The notes beneath the pieces are model-generated. The model was not told the DNA's origin. It did not search any database and worked only from the letters and a program-made list of their open reading frames with translations. Shown here one piece after another: positions 8,047 to 16,573 of a DNA stretch of 64,000 bases (within the stretch, counting starts at the first letter, position 1; each line of letters opens with the position of its first letter). The position numbers and the translations under genes are program-made. Source of the stretch: an uncultured Colwellia sp. (GTDB lineage: Bacteria; Pseudomonadota; Gammaproteobacteria; Enterobacterales; Alteromonadaceae); NCBI GenBank assembly GCA_913058395.1, contig CAJXQI010000021.1, positions 1 to 64,000 of the forward strand, read 5' to 3'.

Positions 8047-8928
8047 ATGAACAATAAAGCGGTTTATGCTTGGCTTGTACTAGGAATGATTTGGGGTACA
8101 AATTTTGTATTTATTAAATGGTCTACGGATGTAATATCCCCAATGCAGGTAGCATTGGTCAGAGTTTTCATTGGATTTTTAACCATTGGCTGCTTCGCTT
8201 TGCTGACCAAGCAGCTTAATTTTAATCAACTGCGACATTCTTTCCATTTTAATATCATGGCTATTTTGGCAGCAGCACTCTATTTCTATGCTTTCTCTGA
8301 AGGAACTGCATTATTAGAGTCGGGATTAGCAGGCGCTGTTAGTGCATCAATACCATTATTTTCACTTATTGCTGCTATTATTTTTCTTTCCGATGAAAAG
8401 CTAACAGTGAACAGAGCATTTGGGCTTTTAATCGGTTTGATAGGGGTTGTACTAATTGCTAATCCACTAAATGGAAAAGCAGGAGAGAATTTATTCTTAG
8501 GGGTAGTATGGATGGTATTAGGTTCTATGAGCTTAGGGGTTTCATTTGTGTATGCTCGCAAATTCATAGTTCCTTTAAAACTTCCCGCTGCTGCATTAAC
8601 CACCTACCAGCTAGGATATGCATCACTAATTTTATTTGCTGTTACTGATAAATCAGGGTTAGCTGCTATAAGTAATAATATCGTGTCATTGTGTATTTTA
8701 GTTGTTGGATTGGGAATTGTAGGTACGGGACTAGCTTATGTACTTTACTATTATGTTGTGGATAAACTTGGTGCTGTTAGAGCGTCTTCCTTGACCTATG
8801 TACCGCCAGTAGTCGCTCTTTTTTTAGGTTCTGCATTCCTTAATGAAACAATCGAATTATTAGACTACATAGCCACAGTTATTATATTTTTTGGCGTTAT
8901 ATTAATTAGTAAACAATCTAAAAGCTGA
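8047..8928 (+). CDS. DMT-superfamily (EamA) transporter
   Basis: 293 residues with about ten hydrophobic helices in two EamA repeats. The first begins with the family hallmark WGTNFVFIKWS (residues 16-26); the second covers about 150-290. Members export metabolites, amino acids or drugs; the substrate is not readable. GGGAGT before the ATG is the ribosome binding site. The 11-base gap from the MarR gene indicates co-transcription, suggesting a regulated efflux pair. Confidence 0.88.
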   Translation: MNNKAVYAWLVLGMIWGTNFVFIKWSTDVISPMQVALVRVFIGFLTIGCFALLTKQLNFNQLRHSFHFNIMAILAAALYFYAFSEGTALLESGLAGAVSASIPLFSLIAAIIFLSDEKLTVNRAFGLLIGLIGVVLIANPLNGKAGENLFLGVVWMVLGSMSLGVSFVYARKFIVPLKLPAAALTTYQLGYASLILFAVTDKSGLAAISNNIVSLCILVVGLGIVGTGLAYVLYYYVVDKLGAVRASSLTYVPPVVALFLGSAFLNETIELLDYIATVIIFFGVILISKQSKS

Positions 8929-9182
8929 TCCATTTAATACAGGAAGTTGTAATATACTTTATTAAATCATTAAGCGTTAACGGCGTTATTGGCAAAAAGA
9001 AGTCATACTAGTAGCTTTAAATGAATGACTGCTTTGGTGGCAAAGCGGACTATATCTTAAATAAAGTTTGTGTCTAAATTAGGGGCGCGTTACGAGATCA
9101 GTAACCGTTGCTGAATTTCAAAGTCACATTTTCTGTCACAGCGCACATTTTTCTGAGTCCTGAAATTACTGATGTCTTTTTC

Positions 9183-9749
9183 TTAAACCAGCACACCATG
9201 CTTAATTTCTTGCTGAGTTTGTTCAACCACATCAGCCAGTATATTAATAATTTTATGTACGCTACTAGGTAGTTGGTCAACATCAACGGCGTCAATTAGG
9301 TTTTTCACTTCTAAGCCTAATTCTGTATCACCTTCAATGTGTAAACGGCGCTGAAAAAATAAGGTGTCTGGGTCTTGTTTACGCCCAGCTATAAGTAGTA
9401 AGTCATCGCCTGAAGCACTGAAGCTTACATCTTCTTCAATGGCTAGCTGTGGCGCTGCCATGATAAGTTGGTCTTGATCAAAGCTAATCCACCAATGTAG
9501 GTCAATATCGGTAATGGATATTTTCAGCCATTTGTCAGTTAAAAATTCAAAATCACCGTCTTCAATCGCTTCTTTAAATACCGAGTGCAATGCTGATATT
9601 AGCATTTTATTTTGTGCGCTAAATGGCACTAAGCGTAAGCTAGGCTTAAGTATTTTAGGCAATAGTGATAGGGCACGGCTTCGTATGCTAAACGGTAGCT
9701 TTTGTAAGCTCAGTCGCTCGGTAATTTGATTAATCAAGGTCAATTCCAC
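9183..9749 (-). CDS. ubiT: ubiquinone anaerobic biosynthesis accessory factor UbiT
   Basis: 188 residues with an SCP2 lipid-binding domain over about 50-150; SFSASGDDLLLIAGRKQDPDTLFF is the recognisable YhbT segment, read in parts. In E. coli UbiT binds ubiquinone intermediates and is required for O2-independent ubiquinone synthesis with UbiU and UbiV. Here it is divergent from ubiU, 250 bases away, as in E. coli yhbT/yhbU. The N-terminal half is amphipathic and basic. Family assignment rests on the SCP2 pattern and the unambiguous neighbours. Confidence 0.88.
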   Translation of the reverse strand: MELTLINQITERLSLQKLPFSIRSRALSLLPKILKPSLRLVPFSAQNKMLISALHSVFKEAIEDGDFEFLTDKWLKISITDIDLHWWISFDQDQLIMAAPQLAIEEDVSFSASGDDLLLIAGRKQDPDTLFFQRRLHIEGDTELGLEVKNLIDAVDVDQLPSSVHKIINILADVVEQTQQEIKHGVLV

Positions 9750-9873
9750 ACGCTAAATGGTGACTGAAATAACAATGTCACAACTTTAGGTTTTACTTAT
9801 TTAAATTATGAGCATTACATTATCATGCGAGCTCTACCGTTATTATGAAGCAGATCAAAGTTGGACTTGTATC

Positions 9874-9887
9874 TTGATGTTACTTAA
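9874..9887. promoter_or_regulatory. FNR-like site between ubiT and ubiU
   Basis: TTGAT-GTTA-CTTAA has a perfect left half and 8 of 10 consensus positions overall. It lies about 113 bases before the ubiU ATG and 125 before ubiT. ubiUV is FNR-activated in E. coli, so the position makes sense, but the right half is poor. Confidence 0.35.
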
Positions 9888-9999
9888 AAACAAGCTTTCA
9901 TTTTTAATTCACTTGCTATGAATTAGTTATTTTATATCAAATAATCTCTGCCTGAACCTAGGTACACTGCCAAACAAAATAAATTCTGGTTTGGATAAT

Positions 10000-10995
10000 A
10001 TGGAACTTTTGTGTCCTGCGGGTAATTTACCTGCGCTTAAAACAGCTATTGATAATGGTGCTGATGCAGTTTATATCGGCATGAAAGACGATACTAATGC
10101 ACGTCATTTTGCTGGTCTTAACTTTAATGATGGCAAGCTTGCTAAAGGTGCAGATTACGTGCACGAACATGGCAAAAAACTCCATGTAGCCATTAACACT
10201 TTTGCTCATCCTGACGGCGAAGAACGCTGGCGTAAAGCGGTTGATAATGCGGTTGCCATTGGCACTGACGCGTTAATTATTGCTGATTTGGGCGTGCTTG
10301 ATTACGCAGCGACTAAATACCCTGATGTTGAACGCCATGTGTCAGTGCAGGCGTCAACAACCAACTTAGAAGCGATAAAGTTTTTCAAAAATAATTTTGA
10401 CGTTGAACGTGTAGTTTTGCCACGGGTATTGTCGGTGCAACAAGTTCGTCAGTTAGCAAAAACCAGCCCAGTAAAGCTAGAAGTATTTGCCTTTGGTAGC
10501 TTGTGTATTATGTCAGAAGGTCGCTGTTACTTATCTTCTTACATGACAGGTGAGTCACCAAATACTGCGGGTGCTTGTTCTCCTGCTAAATATGTTCGTT
10601 GGCAAGAAACCGACAAAGGCTTAGAAAGTCGTTTAAATAACGTGCTGATTGACCGCTATCAAAGCGATGAAAACGCCGGTTATCCAACCTTATGTAAAGG
10701 CCGCTTTGAAGTTGATAACAATGTTTATCATGCCTTAGAAGAACCGACTAGTTTAAACACCTTAGAACTTATCCCTGAGCTAGTAAAAATGGGTATTGCC
10801 TCAGTGAAAATTGAAGGACGCCAGCGCAGCCCCGCCTATGTGGAACAAGTTGCGAAAACGTGGCGCATGGCGTTAGACCGTTTTGCAGAAAACCCAGACG
10901 CCTACGATGTTGAACAAGCTTGGATGAATACACTATCGAACCTTTCCGAAGGTAGCCAAACTACGTTAGGCGCATATCACCGCAAATGGCAGTAA
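10000..10995 (+). CDS. ubiU: O2-independent ubiquinone hydroxylation factor UbiU
   Basis: 331 residues, the E. coli UbiU (YhbU) length. Begins MELLCPAGNLPALKTAIDNG, as in E. coli; I prefer ATG 10000 over the in-frame TTG at 9991. A peptidase-U32-family protein without protease role here: UbiU binds a [4Fe-4S] cluster and, with UbiV, hydroxylates ubiquinone precursors using prephenate as oxygen donor. The cysteine-rich region FGSLCIMSEGRCYLSSY (about 164-180) followed by GACSPAKY and a later Cys near 228 supplies the expected cluster ligands. Followed by ubiV, 92 bases away. Confidence 0.93.
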   Translation: MELLCPAGNLPALKTAIDNGADAVYIGMKDDTNARHFAGLNFNDGKLAKGADYVHEHGKKLHVAINTFAHPDGEERWRKAVDNAVAIGTDALIIADLGVLDYAATKYPDVERHVSVQASTTNLEAIKFFKNNFDVERVVLPRVLSVQQVRQLAKTSPVKLEVFAFGSLCIMSEGRCYLSSYMTGESPNTAGACSPAKYVRWQETDKGLESRLNNVLIDRYQSDENAGYPTLCKGRFEVDNNVYHALEEPTSLNTLELIPELVKMGIASVKIEGRQRSPAYVEQVAKTWRMALDRFAENPDAYDVEQAWMNTLSNLSEGSQTTLGAYHRKWQ

Positions 10996-11087
10996 GCTTT
11001 TTTACTTTCGATGGTCATTGTTGATGGTTACTTCGGAAAGTAACGAAATAGTTAAGCAAATATTTAAATAGATAGTTGGAAATGAAT

Positions 11088-11969
11088 ATGAAATTTTCTC
11101 TTGGTCCTAGTTTGTTTTTTTGGCCAAAAAACGATGTTGAAGCTTATTATCAACAAGCATTAGACAGCAAAGCCGATATTATTTATTTAGGTGAAACGGT
11201 TTGTTCTAAGCGCCGTGAATTACGAGCAAAAGACTGGATAAATCTTGCCAAAGAACTTGCCAGTAATAGTGACAAACAAATCGTGCTATCAACCATGGCA
11301 TTGTTGGAGTCACCGGCAGAAATTCAAACCATGCGCCGTTTGTGTGGCAATGGTGAATTGCTTATTGAAGCGAATGATTTAAGCGCCGTGCAAATGATGC
11401 ACGAGCTAAACTTACCTTTTGTCGCAGGCCCAGCAATTAACTGCTACAACATTGCGACCTTAAAAGTATTACTTCGACAAGGTATGAGCCGCTGGGTAAT
11501 GCCGGTAGAAGTTTCTGGTGATTGGCTGAAAACTTTACTGCAACAAGCAGAAGAAGAAAAAATTCGTAACCAATTTGAGTGTGAAGTATTTTCGTGGGGC
11601 TACATGCCTTTGGCGTACTCAGCACGCTGTTTTACTGCTCGTTCAGAAGATAGACCAAAAGACGATTGTAAGTATTGCTGCATTAAATACCCTGAAGGGC
11701 GAAAAATGAATAGCCGAGAAGGCGAACGTGTATTCATTTTAAATGGTATTCAAACCATGTCTGGTTACCAATACAACTTGGTGAATGAAGTGCCAGAAAT
11801 GGCAAATATGGGGGTTGATATTGCCCGTATTAGTGCTGATAACGAAAAAGCTTTTACCATGCTTGATCGCTTTGGTAATCAGCTAGTGAACCCTGAGAAA
11901 TATCCGCTTGACGGAGTGGAAGAATGTAATGGCTACTGGCATAAAATTGCTGGCATGTCAGTCGCGTAA
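11088..11969 (+). CDS. ubiV: O2-independent ubiquinone hydroxylation factor UbiV
   Basis: 293 residues from ATG 11088 (MKFSLGPSLFFWPK, matching UbiV/YhbV N termini). GGA seven bases upstream favours this start over TTG 11076 or ATG 11082. Peptidase-U32-family partner of UbiU. Its four cluster cysteines fit SARCFTARSE (about 176) and DDCKYCCIKYP (about 190-200). It forms a heterodimer with UbiU in E. coli. A 7-bp hairpin TGCCAAT / ATTGGCA (11991-12016) follows without a T-run, so read-through into roxA is possible. Confidence 0.93.
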   Translation: MKFSLGPSLFFWPKNDVEAYYQQALDSKADIIYLGETVCSKRRELRAKDWINLAKELASNSDKQIVLSTMALLESPAEIQTMRRLCGNGELLIEANDLSAVQMMHELNLPFVAGPAINCYNIATLKVLLRQGMSRWVMPVEVSGDWLKTLLQQAEEEKIRNQFECEVFSWGYMPLAYSARCFTARSEDRPKDDCKYCCIKYPEGRKMNSREGERVFILNGIQTMSGYQYNLVNEVPEMANMGVDIARISADNEKAFTMLDRFGNQLVNPEKYPLDGVEECNGYWHKIAGMSVA

Positions 11970-12043
11970 ATCACTACTGAAATAGTAAACTGCCAATAAA
12001 CTGATGTTAATTGGCATGAATGAGAACATAAAAGGTTATTAAT

Positions 12044-13189
12044 ATGGTCCAGTTAAATGCTGACGAATTCAATCAAGAACATTTTTTACGTGAATATTGG
12101 CAGAAAAAACCTGTGGTTATCCGCCAAGGCTTTAAACATTTTCAAGACCCAATTAGCGCTGATGAAATTGCCGGGTTAGCCTGTGAAGAGGAAGTTGAGT
12201 CGCGCTTAGTATATAAAAAAGGTGAAGAATGGCAGGCTGAATTTGGCCCATTTGAATCTTACGAGCACTTAGGTGATAAAAACTGGTCGCTGGTTGTGCA
12301 AGCTCTCGATAATTGGTCGGAAGAAGCGGCACAAATGATAGAACCATTTCGTTTTCTTCCGCATTGGCGCTTAGATGACTTAATGGTCAGTTTTGCAACC
12401 CCTGGTGGTGGCGTAGGGCCACATATTGATTGGTACGACGTATTTATTTGCCAAGGTTCGGGTAAACGACATTGGCGTGTTGGTGATGAAGGCCAACATC
12501 GTGAGTTTGCAGCACATGCAGCGCTTTTACATGTTGAACCATTTGAAGCCATAATTGACGTTGAGTTGGAGCCAGGTGATATTTTATATATTCCACCAGG
12601 CTTTCCGCATGAAGGAATAACCTTAGAAACAAGTTTAAGTTTTTCAGTTGGCTTTCGCACGAATTCAGCGGTGAGTTTACTCAGTGGTTTTGCCGATCAT
12701 TTGATTGATAATGAACAAGGTGGCCAGTTAATTACCGACCCTGAACGCCAAGCAACACAGCATAGCGGCGCAATTGATGCGAACGATTTTGCGAAAATAA
12801 AGCAGCAACTCGCCTCGTTAACAGATAATGATGAAATGTTACGTCACTTCATTGGCGCTTTTTATACTCAAGCTAAGCATGAATTAGACTTGCAACCTGA
12901 TCTTGATTTAATTGCTGATGACGATATTAAAGTTGCCATTGCAGAGCATAATTTAATGCGCTTAGGTGGCGTGAGAGCGTTTTATTTTCCTGAAACGTTA
13001 ACTGAAGGTATTTGCTACATTGATGGCAAAACCGTTGAATTTCCCAAAGCTATTTCGCCTATTGTGCAGCTAATGTGTGATCAAGTTGTTATTACGCAAG
13101 AGCAACTTGCTCCGTGGACTAACAACAGCGATTTTATTGGCTTTATAACTGCGCAACTTGGTGCAGGCTACTGGTACTGTGCTAGCTGA
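12044..13189 (+). CDS. roxA: ribosomal protein L16 arginine 3-hydroxylase RoxA (YcfD)
   Basis: 381 residues, JmjC/cupin-type Fe(II)/2-oxoglutarate oxygenase. The iron triad is visible: His and Asp in GPHIDWYDVF (about 133-142) and the second His in IPPGFPHEG (about 184-192). DPISADEIAGLACEEEVESR and the C-terminal winged-helix region match the YcfD architecture. The known reaction is hydroxylation of Arg81 of L16. Ribosome binding site AAAAGG, 9 bases before ATG. As an O2-dependent enzyme it is an odd neighbour to the anaerobic ubiUV pair, so co-occurrence may be only positional. Confidence 0.88.
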   Translation: MVQLNADEFNQEHFLREYWQKKPVVIRQGFKHFQDPISADEIAGLACEEEVESRLVYKKGEEWQAEFGPFESYEHLGDKNWSLVVQALDNWSEEAAQMIEPFRFLPHWRLDDLMVSFATPGGGVGPHIDWYDVFICQGSGKRHWRVGDEGQHREFAAHAALLHVEPFEAIIDVELEPGDILYIPPGFPHEGITLETSLSFSVGFRTNSAVSLLSGFADHLIDNEQGGQLITDPERQATQHSGAIDANDFAKIKQQLASLTDNDEMLRHFIGAFYTQAKHELDLQPDLDLIADDDIKVAIAEHNLMRLGGVRAFYFPETLTEGICYIDGKTVEFPKAISPIVQLMCDQVVITQEQLAPWTNNSDFIGFITAQLGAGYWYCAS

Positions 13190-13292
13190 GTCAGCATCCG
13201 CAAGTAGTTTGGCTATAGTCTTGCTAAAATAATTTAAATGGCGATAATAGCGTCGCCTTTATTCTATTACTTTGTTAGCGACATCATTTCCT

Positions 13293-13982
13293 ATGCGATT
13301 AGATAAATTTATTTGTAAAAGTACCGAACTTACCCGCACCGAAGCAAAAAAATTGCTCAAAATGGGTACGGTACTAGTTAATGATGTTGTTATTAAAGAC
13401 CCTTCAACACAAGTACATGAAAATAACAGTATTACCATTGATGGTGAAGAGTTAACAGCCCGTAGTTCTCGTTATATTATTCTGCACAAACCTGTCGATA
13501 CCATTTGCTCAAATGTGGATGAAACCTATCCGTCGTTATTACACTTAATTGATGTTGATAGGGCGTTCGATATGCACATCGCAGGGCGCTTGGATGCCGA
13601 TACAACTGGTTTGGTTTTAATCACCGATGATGGCCGTTGGTCGCACAATATTATTTCCCCGAAAAAGCAGTGTGAAAAAGTTTATCGCGTATGGCTACGT
13701 AACCCATTAAAAGATGATACCGCAGAAAAGTTTACTGCTGGCGTGCAATTGCAGGGGGAAGACAGCTTAACTCGTCCTGCAAAATTAGAAAAAATTGATG
13801 AACAAGAAGTGTTGTTGACGATAACCGAAGGTAAATATCATCAAGTTAAACGTATGTTCGCTGCCGTAGGCAATAAAGTTGTGGGTTTGCATCGAGAACA
13901 GATTGGGCCAATAAAGTTAGCAGATTTACCCTTAGGTGAATGGCGTTATTTGACACAAACTGAAGTTGAAACCTTTTTATAG
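13293..13982 (+). CDS. rsuA: 16S rRNA pseudouridine(516) synthase RsuA
   Basis: 229 residues from ATG 13293 (MRLDKFI, the RsuA start); an in-frame TTG at 13272 is less likely. S4 domain (about 1-60), then the catalytic domain with AGRLDADTTGLVLITDDGRW; the Asp of GRLDADTTG is the catalytic residue of the RsuA/RluB/E/F family. HNIISPKKQCEKVYRV, KYHQVKRMFAAVGNKV and LHREQIG match E. coli RsuA segment by segment. It isomerises U516 in the small-subunit rRNA during assembly. Convergent with the metallo-beta-lactamase gene, 42 bases apart. Confidence 0.9.
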   Translation: MRLDKFICKSTELTRTEAKKLLKMGTVLVNDVVIKDPSTQVHENNSITIDGEELTARSSRYIILHKPVDTICSNVDETYPSLLHLIDVDRAFDMHIAGRLDADTTGLVLITDDGRWSHNIISPKKQCEKVYRVWLRNPLKDDTAEKFTAGVQLQGEDSLTRPAKLEKIDEQEVLLTITEGKYHQVKRMFAAVGNKVVGLHREQIGPIKLADLPLGEWRYLTQTEVETFL

Positions 13983-14024
13983 TTAACGGCTATTTTTACC
14001 TCACTTGTTAGCTATCAATTAACA

Positions 14025-14855
14025 TCACTGCTTTTCACGTTTCGTTATAGCACTTACTTTAAGTGCTAATTTTTGCGTGTGAGTTAGTAATTTATTGTCT
14101 CCTGTTTTTCCGTGTCCTGGTATCACTTGTTTCGCGGTAGGGTACTTATTAATTAACTTTTGCATTGAAGTAGGCCACTGTGTGATATCTGCATCACCGG
14201 TATAGCCCAATGTTTTACTGTTTAAGCTTTTGACAAAGCAGCCGCCAAAAAGTAGTTCATGTTCAGGTAACCATATCACAATGTTGTCGCGAGAATGTCC
14301 TGCTCCCGGATAAAAAACTTCAATAGTCCCCTCGGTATCAAACTTACTTTTACTGCTTAACAAATTATATTTAGCCGCTTGCTTATTTTTGCTAATAAGT
14401 AATTCATTAGTTAATTTGCTGGCGTATGTGTCTATCGATGCGCTATTTAAATAGGGAATACCGCCTGCGCGATCATCATGAAAATGTGTTGAAATACTGC
14501 TAATAGCAGTTAGGCCTTGCTTTTCTATCCAAGCAAGTAGCTTTTTAGTGTCAGCTTCAGTCCAAGGCGTATCGATAATATAAGCATTTGTAGCTTTAGT
14601 GACAATTAAGCCATTGGAAGGCACCATGCCGTAATTTTCTATTTCTTTATATGAAATATGCTGAAAAACATTGTCTGCAATTTGATTAATAGTGAGCTGA
14701 TAATTTTTATTTATCGCTGTAGGTTTAATCGCTGTTGGTTTAATCGGTGCTGGCTTGACCGGTGCTGCTTTAATCGATGTTTGGTGTGCATTGGCTCCGT
14801 TTGTCGCCAGTAATATAGCCAATATAAATATTATTTTTGTGTGACTAAATCGCAT
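14025..14855 (-). CDS. subclass B1 metallo-beta-lactamase
   Basis: 276 residues with a signal peptide (about 1-23), so periplasmic. All B1 zinc ligands are present: His124, His126, Asp128 in THFHDDRAGG; His187 in GAGHSRDN; Cys206 in FGGCFVKS; His248 in IPGHGKTG. Lys209 corresponds to the substrate-binding Lys224, but the Asn233 position is Tyr (LGYTGDADI, residue 218). IDTPWTEADT is also typical of B1 enzymes. Between signal and domain lies a repeat of Pro/Ile/Lys units (VKPAPIKPTAIKPTAI, about 33-48), unusual for the family. Chromosomal B1 enzymes are known in cold-water marine bacteria. It probably hydrolyses beta-lactams, but activity is unproven. Confidence 0.88.
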   Translation of the reverse strand: MRFSHTKIIFILAILLATNGANAHQTSIKAAPVKPAPIKPTAIKPTAINKNYQLTINQIADNVFQHISYKEIENYGMVPSNGLIVTKATNAYIIDTPWTEADTKKLLAWIEKQGLTAISSISTHFHDDRAGGIPYLNSASIDTYASKLTNELLISKNKQAAKYNLLSSKSKFDTEGTIEVFYPGAGHSRDNIVIWLPEHELLFGGCFVKSLNSKTLGYTGDADITQWPTSMQKLINKYPTAKQVIPGHGKTGDNKLLTHTQKLALKVSAITKREKQ

Positions 14856-15031
14856 ATTACTTTCCTAATTTACTATTCAGTTAACCATACATTTTTGATG
14901 ATTTATTGTATGTAGAAAAAATCATTTTTTAGTATAAAAGTTGTAAATGGCTGTTTCTCGAATCCATGTGTTTTTTATAGCGTCAATGTTAAAAATAGCT
15001 AAACTTTTTTTTGGGGTTGCCGATTAAATGT

Positions 15032-15048
15032 ACAGTGATAATCATTTA
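15032..15048. promoter_or_regulatory. weak Fur-like sequence before the 99-residue protein
   Basis: TGATAATCATTTAGT (15036-15050) matches about 10 of 14 positions of the Fur 7-1-7 motif and sits 20-30 bases before the ATG. Too weak to rely on. Confidence 0.2.
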
Positions 15049-15067
15049 GTAGTCGAAAGAGAAAGTT

Positions 15068-15367
15068 ATGGAAGTGTTCGTTGATTTACTGCCGCCAAGC
15101 TATACCGTAAAAGCTGCACCATCAGCCAAAGATAGCCGTCGTCAACGTCAGAATGAAAGTAATCAAAACAATCAAAGTGATGACGTTGAATTAAGCGCAG
15201 GATCAGAGCCAGAAAAAGTAACAACGATGGATAATTTGCCAACCGGTGAAGACAGACGTTTAGGAGAAGATCGTCGTAAAAATCGAATAAACAGAGGGCG
15301 TTGGTTAGAGTCTCGTGATAGAAATGATCGTAGAACGGCGGAGCCAGCTTTCTTTGTTAAAGTTTAA
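15068..15367 (+). CDS. uncharacterised charged small protein
   Basis: 99 residues, no recognised domain. The N terminus is hydrophobic/proline-containing (VFVDLLPPSYTV). The middle is Ser/Asn/Gln-rich and probably disordered. The C-terminal third repeats an Asp-Arg-Arg theme (GEDRRLGEDRRKN, then SRDRNDRR). No membrane helix and no signal peptide. Ribosome binding site GAGAAAG before the ATG. It is flanked by genes on the other strand and is therefore its own unit. Low complexity means similarity searches may be uninformative. Confidence 0.55.
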   Translation: MEVFVDLLPPSYTVKAAPSAKDSRRQRQNESNQNNQSDDVELSAGSEPEKVTTMDNLPTGEDRRLGEDRRKNRINRGRWLESRDRNDRRTAEPAFFVKV

Positions 15368-15408
15368 TTATTAATCACTTTAATAAACACTAACAATATT
15401 GAATAGTG

Positions 15409-15436
15409 CTATTCAATCATTCAATCATTCAGTCAT
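15409..15436. repeat. 8-bp tandem repeat (ATTCAATC-like, three copies)
   Basis: ATTCAATC ATTCAATC ATTCAGTC spans the 3' end of the binding-protein gene on the minus strand, so the copy number can alter its last codons. A simple slippage repeat. Confidence 0.75.
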
Positions 15437-16195
15437 TTTGTCGCCATATTGAAATATTTTTTCTGGCAGCTTTTTATACTTACCTAATATCGACTCTATT
15501 TCACCGGAGCTTTTCAAAAGATTAATTGCGGTATTGATATTCTGTACAGTTAACGTATTCATGCTTGGAGAATAGACACAATGTATGTCGTTGTTATTCA
15601 ATGGTATTACTGAGTCTTCTTGCTCTTTGGAAAAGTAAGATGCTTCGATAGAGGCGCTTATAAAGCCAGAAACTTTATTTTTTCGGTATTTTTCATAACT
15701 TTTAGCAGGCGACAGACTTGTTACAGGAAGTATATTTTTATTCTTAATATATGGCGTTAACTCTGGATAGCTATAGCCTAAGATAGTGCCAATTTTTAAA
15801 TCTTCATATTGAGATAATTCGGCTAAGGTTGTTATTCCTTGCCTATTAATTAAAATATCAGGGTTTTTATAAAGAACGCTGCTCCATTTAAAAGTGTTTG
15901 GTTTATACCACTTAGGGTTGGCAACGCAGTGCATGTCAATAATATTTCTTTGTAATGATTGTTCTATTCTTTTACGAGGAATAGGCAACATTTCAAGTTT
16001 CATATCAACTTTTTTAGCAATTGCATGAGTTATGTCGAAAAGTATACCGCCAATAGGTTGGTCATTTTTATTAAAAAATAGTTGCGGCGCAGTGTTCTGT
16101 CGGTAGTAAGACGTACGAAGGTTTTGCTGCTTAGCGTGCGCTAAATCAGTTATCAACAAAAAGAATATTATGATTACGACATTATAAAACTTCAT
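15425..16195 (-). CDS. periplasmic solute-binding protein, family 3
   Basis: About 256 residues. A signal peptide (FYNVVIIIFFLLITDLAHA) is followed by a two-lobed SBP_bac_3 fold: GGILFDITHAIAKKVDMKLEMLP is the family's first-lobe motif, read in parts. No permease or ATPase gene is adjacent, so it may be an orphan sensor-type binding protein, as is frequent in Alteromonadales. ATG 16195 follows AAGGAAG by a normal distance; a TTG at 16204 abuts the same site and is less likely. Its 3' end overlaps an 8-bp tandem repeat. Confidence 0.75.
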   Translation of the reverse strand: MKFYNVVIIIFFLLITDLAHAKQQNLRTSYYRQNTAPQLFFNKNDQPIGGILFDITHAIAKKVDMKLEMLPIPRKRIEQSLQRNIIDMHCVANPKWYKPNTFKWSSVLYKNPDILINRQGITTLAELSQYEDLKIGTILGYSYPELTPYIKNKNILPVTSLSPAKSYEKYRKNKVSGFISASIEASYFSKEQEDSVIPLNNNDIHCVYSPSMNTLTVQNINTAINLLKSSGEIESILGKYKKLPEKIFQYGDKMTE

Positions 16196-16240
16196 AAACA
16201 GCAACTTCCTTCATACTATTTAGTACTTATTACCTAAATA

Positions 16241-16531
16241 TTATTTTTTAGGATTCAGTTCATTGAATTTAGCCATTTGCTCATCAGTCGCTGGTAACTG
16301 ATGTTTTTCTTTCCACTCACTGTATGGCATACCATAAACCTGTTCACGAGCTGTATCAATATCAACGTCTACGCCTAATTCTTTTGCTTCAGCAACAGTC
16401 CACTTTGAAAAACAATTACGACAAAAGCCGGCAAGGTTCATTAATTCGATATTTTGTACGTCTTTACGGTTGTCTAAATGTGCTAATAAACGGCGAAATA
16501 CCGCCGCTTGAATTTCAACTTCTTTATCCAT
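16241..16531 (-). CDS. DUF1244-family protein
   Basis: 96 residues, soluble. The motif LMNLAGFCRNCFSKW (about 30-44) with its CxxC pair, and VYGMPYSEWKEKH (about 65-77), are the DUF1244 hallmarks. Function unknown; the two cysteines could bind metal. A strong Shine-Dalgarno GAGGA fixes the start. It lies 42 bases downstream of csiV on the same strand, so it may share its transcript. Confidence 0.8.
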   Translation of the reverse strand: MDKEVEIQAAVFRRLLAHLDNRKDVQNIELMNLAGFCRNCFSKWTVAEAKELGVDVDIDTAREQVYGMPYSEWKEKHQLPATDEQMAKFNELNPKK

Positions 16532-16573
16532 AATGTCCTCTGAATATTGTTTCTATTTCTGATTAAGATATTT

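Noticed and set aside
12259-12660. 133-codon leftward frame over roxA
   Set aside because: Antisense to the iron-binding core of roxA, with no ribosome binding site and no family resemblance.
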